A stretch of DNA of 34,729 bases, taken from assembly GCF_003955685.1 (NCBI RefSeq), contig NZ_RXHJ01000024.1:1-34729 (forward strand), in the 5' to 3' direction. Below the pieces are notes generated by a model, which ran no database searches, was not told the origin of the DNA, and saw only the letters and a list, made by a program, of their open reading frames with translations. Position numbers and translations under genes: made by a program. Of the stretch, positions 32,395 to 34,729 are shown in pieces; positions within the stretch are counted from its first letter, which is position 1, and every line of letters starts with the position of its first letter. This DNA is from Corynebacterium hylobatis (GTDB taxonomy: Bacteria > Actinomycetota > Actinomycetes > Mycobacteriales > Mycobacteriaceae).

Positions 32395-34095
32395 ATGGCT
32401 GGAAGGATTGTTCCTGTTCACGGCTCATCAGCGGTCCAGAAAAGATCGTGCTCTCCGGTGAGACCTGGTACTGCAGTGGGTACGAGGACGTCCCGGATTT
32501 CCCGGGAGATAGCGGGTACTAACGGACGTAGATTGGCCAGCCATTCCGCGCTCATGGTGGGGGCCGCGGTCGCGTGGTGGCTGGCGCTGCCCCCACGGGG
32601 TTGGTGGGTGCTGTTCCCGGTAGGTGTGGCTATATTCATATTGGCGCTGGCAGGTCAACCCCTCCGCAACCGTCTGTGGCTCGGTGTGCTGGGCGGGGTG
32701 GTCCACTACGCTCTTGCTCTGCGTTGGCTCACCGACTTTAATACTGCCGGATACGTTGCTGTTGTTGCCATCCAGACGCTGTTATTAATGCTGGTTGCCG
32801 CGGTATCTTCTAGCGAGCCAGCTTTTCGCCGTCGCTGGCCTGTCTGGTGGCTGCTCACCCCTGCTGCCCTGGTGATGCTGGAAGCGGTGCAACACCGGTT
32901 CCCATTCGGTGGTTTTCCGCTTCCTGCTTTCGGATACAGCCAGGCCGACGGTCCGTTTATGGCTGCAGCACCCCTGGGTGGGACTCTCCTGGCGACCGCG
33001 CTGGCTGCAGTTGCCGGGGCCGTAGTTGCCGCTGTCATTCTCGAGCCGCGACGAGCCCGTGGCCTATCCGTAGTCGCAATTGTTGTGGTACTCGCTGTCC
33101 CGGGGTTCGCGCCGGCGATCGTCGATGATGCGGTAGAAGACACCCTGAAGGTCGTCCTCGTGCAGGGTGGTGGCCCCCGCGGGCTTCGCGCGGTCAATAC
33201 CGATCCGTTTGATACCACCCGCCGGCATTTACAAGCTGCCGGAGACATCACTGGGGACCCTGATCTGGTTCTGCTGCCCGAAAACGTCGCCAATGTCGAC
33301 GAGACGGTCGATGGGACGGTTGTTGATGCATCTTTTGCCGAGCTGGCCCGCCAGCTCGACACGAACGTCGTGGTCGGTATTACCGAGTCCGACGGTGAGC
33401 ATTTCCGGAACGCATCCATATTATGGGGACCAGACGGCACCCGGTCGGGACGCTATGAGAAGCACCACCGTGTGCCATTCGGCGAGTATCTCCCCATGCG
33501 CAACCTGATTGAACGACTCAGTGACGACGCACGGTTCATCCCCCGCGACGCCATTATCGGCGAGGGCCCGGCGGTGCTCGATCCCAGCGAGGCACCACGA
33601 CTGGGGATCGTCATTTCTTATGAGGTGTTCTTCGCCGACCGGGTTGCCGACGCCGTCCGCAATGGTGGGCAGCTGCTGCTCGCCCCGACTAACGCCGCAT
33701 CATTTGTGACCGAGGAAGTACCCGCCATTGAAGTGGCCGCGTCCCGGATGCGTGCCAGCGAGTTTGGCCGCACAGTTCTCCAAGCTGCCCCCACCGGGTA
33801 CTCGGCCATCATCCAGCCCGACGGAACAGTGTCACAACTCAGTGACTTGAGCACAAGCGAACTACTGACGGCAACTGTTCCACTTCATACTGGCTTGACG
33901 CCGTACGCGCGAATGGGGGATACGCCCATGTTGGTTCTCGCGTTATTGGCTCTTGCGTGGCCGCTGGTTTCTGATCTCGTCAACTGGCTCAGGAGAAGAC
34001 GGGGTCATGGAGGTATCTCCTCAAGGCAGATTCCGTCACCACCTTTCTACGTCGACGAGACGCTCGCCCTTGCTGCGTCTGACGAACCCGCATGA
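32395..34095 (+). CDS. lnt: Apolipoprotein N-acyltransferase-like protein with Ser at the catalytic Cys position
   Basis: 566 residues from the ATG at 32395; the start is uncertain because the first ~45 residues show no homology and a later start is possible. N-terminal half: several membrane helices (LMVGAAVAWWLALPPRGWWV onward). C-terminal half: nitrilase fold with Glu296 in LLPEN and Lys356 in YEKHHRVPFGEYLPMRN, and the active-site segment GIVISYEVFFADR. In Escherichia coli Lnt the equivalent of Ser408 is the catalytic cysteine (ICYE, from memory), so this protein may be inactive or use serine. Lnt adds a third acyl chain to lipoproteins. E. coli lnt was first found as the copper-sensitivity gene cutE, and at least five lipoproteins occur in this island. 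Confidence 0.82.
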   Translation: MAGRIVPVHGSSAVQKRSCSPVRPGTAVGTRTSRISREIAGTNGRRLASHSALMVGAAVAWWLALPPRGWWVLFPVGVAIFILALAGQPLRNRLWLGVLGGVVHYALALRWLTDFNTAGYVAVVAIQTLLLMLVAAVSSSEPAFRRRWPVWWLLTPAALVMLEAVQHRFPFGGFPLPAFGYSQADGPFMAAAPLGGTLLATALAAVAGAVVAAVILEPRRARGLSVVAIVVVLAVPGFAPAIVDDAVEDTLKVVLVQGGGPRGLRAVNTDPFDTTRRHLQAAGDITGDPDLVLLPENVANVDETVDGTVVDASFAELARQLDTNVVVGITESDGEHFRNASILWGPDGTRSGRYEKHHRVPFGEYLPMRNLIERLSDDARFIPRDAIIGEGPAVLDPSEAPRLGIVISYEVFFADRVADAVRNGGQLLLAPTNAASFVTEEVPAIEVAASRMRASEFGRTVLQAAPTGYSAIIQPDGTVSQLSDLSTSELLTATVPLHTGLTPYARMGDTPMLVLALLALAWPLVSDLVNWLRRRRGHGGISSRQIPSPPFYVDETLALAASDEPA

Positions 34096-34729
34096 TGGCA
34101 GCTTGAGGGACTAGTCTGACGTCCCTGGAGAGGCTGTGGAGCCCGGACAGTGGCCATGAAACAACCCGGCAATGATAGCCCTGGGGACAAGATCATTCCC
34201 CGATAATGGGGCAAAGCCCGGTACTGCCAAGCTCCTCCACTGGAGGCCGGAGAAAAACTGAGTACACCCCGAAGACATTCCCTGCGTTGCTCTATCGAGC
34301 GAGTGGCGGCATGCTTTTGCGACAGGTCCAAAAGAAGGACCGACGCTCGGACCTCCGCGGGGATACCACCGGTCACAGGGGCAGAAGCCGGAAGCTGGTG
34401 GTCATGACCACACCCATCACTGTCTCGTCACCGGCAGCAGCTAAAGCAATACGCGCATCGATCGTGCCCTGTATCGGTGGGCGGTTTTCTGGAGCCGTGA
34501 CGTCAACGGCCAGCGCTATGCCCGGGGATCAACCCGAAGATTCCCCCTGAGCCTCCAGCAGTGTGAAGATCAACAGTCCCCGCAACTCTCCCGGGGCGAG
34601 CATTCAGACCGGCCCACAGTCAGCGATGACCTGGACCGTGTCTATCATCCAGACCCCGGAGTGGGCTGGGGACTAAGGACGGGTGTTCTCGGGGGTGGGG
34701 AGGTTAGAAGGTGATGCCGTGCTGGGCGA
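34096..34729. other. Trailing stretch without a supportable intact gene
   Basis: No recognised domain. One plus-strand frame (about 34440-34700) without a proper start reads RALYRWAVFWSRDVNGQRYA and onward for roughly 90 residues and looks like possible decayed coding sequence. At the edge, a minus-strand stop at 34704-34706 preceded by AQHGITF could be the end of a gene that continues outside the window. Neither can be confirmed. Confidence 0.35.

Overview
The window looks like a GC-rich actinobacterial plasmid or plasmid-borne accessory region, most likely from a Corynebacterium-type host. The reasons are a RepA/iteron replicon with a ParA partition operon, actinobacterial zinc-ribbon and HNH proteins, GTG starts with G-rich Shine-Dalgarno sites, and a copper control circuit (a CopRS pair with AAATCTTCA direct repeats, plus a CsoR-type ATACCCC/GGGGTAT operator) like that of corynebacteria. 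Host and plasmid status are inferred from gene content, not proven.

Layout. Positions 1-5.3 kb hold the replicon and maintenance functions: a decayed hsdR remnant, ten 8-bp centromere-like repeats, three iterons with a large hairpin, repA, parA with a ribbon-helix-helix partner, several arrays of GATGTA half-sites at 8-bp spacing, a zinc-ribbon protein and a divergent Cro/CI-type regulator. Positions 5.3-10.5 kb are mostly non-coding or decayed. They contain a 25-bp palindrome, two diverged tandem copies of a ~580-bp block, an HNH protein, a methyltransferase and a broken second HNH copy.

Positions 10.5-34.1 kb form one copper island. A plus-strand arm (Csp-like Cys-rich protein, phosphoketolase, HAD-GH65 fusion, class I aldolase) is headed by a CopR-like box. 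A minus-strand arm (copZ, CPH-type ATPase, DUF305 lipoprotein, archaeal-type type II GAPDH) is headed by a CsoR-like operator. The arms converge on one strong bidirectional terminator at 18.9 kb. Next come copRS (minus), then a plus-strand series: CueP, multicopper oxidase, TlpA/ResA thioredoxin, CcdA, ResB, CcsB/ResC and an Lnt-like enzyme.

How the genes may work together. The copper genes bind, export and oxidise Cu(I). The thioredoxin, CcdA, ResB and CcsB genes repair or rebuild extracytoplasmic thiols and c-type cytochromes. The Lnt-like enzyme may mature the island's several lipoproteins. The most unusual part is a set of central-carbon enzymes inside the copper transcription units. They include a metal-independent aldolase, a non-homologous GAPDH and a phosphoketolase that bypasses GAPDH, which suggests a copper-inducible replacement of copper-sensitive glycolytic steps. 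That role is inferred from gene order, promoters and known copper targets.
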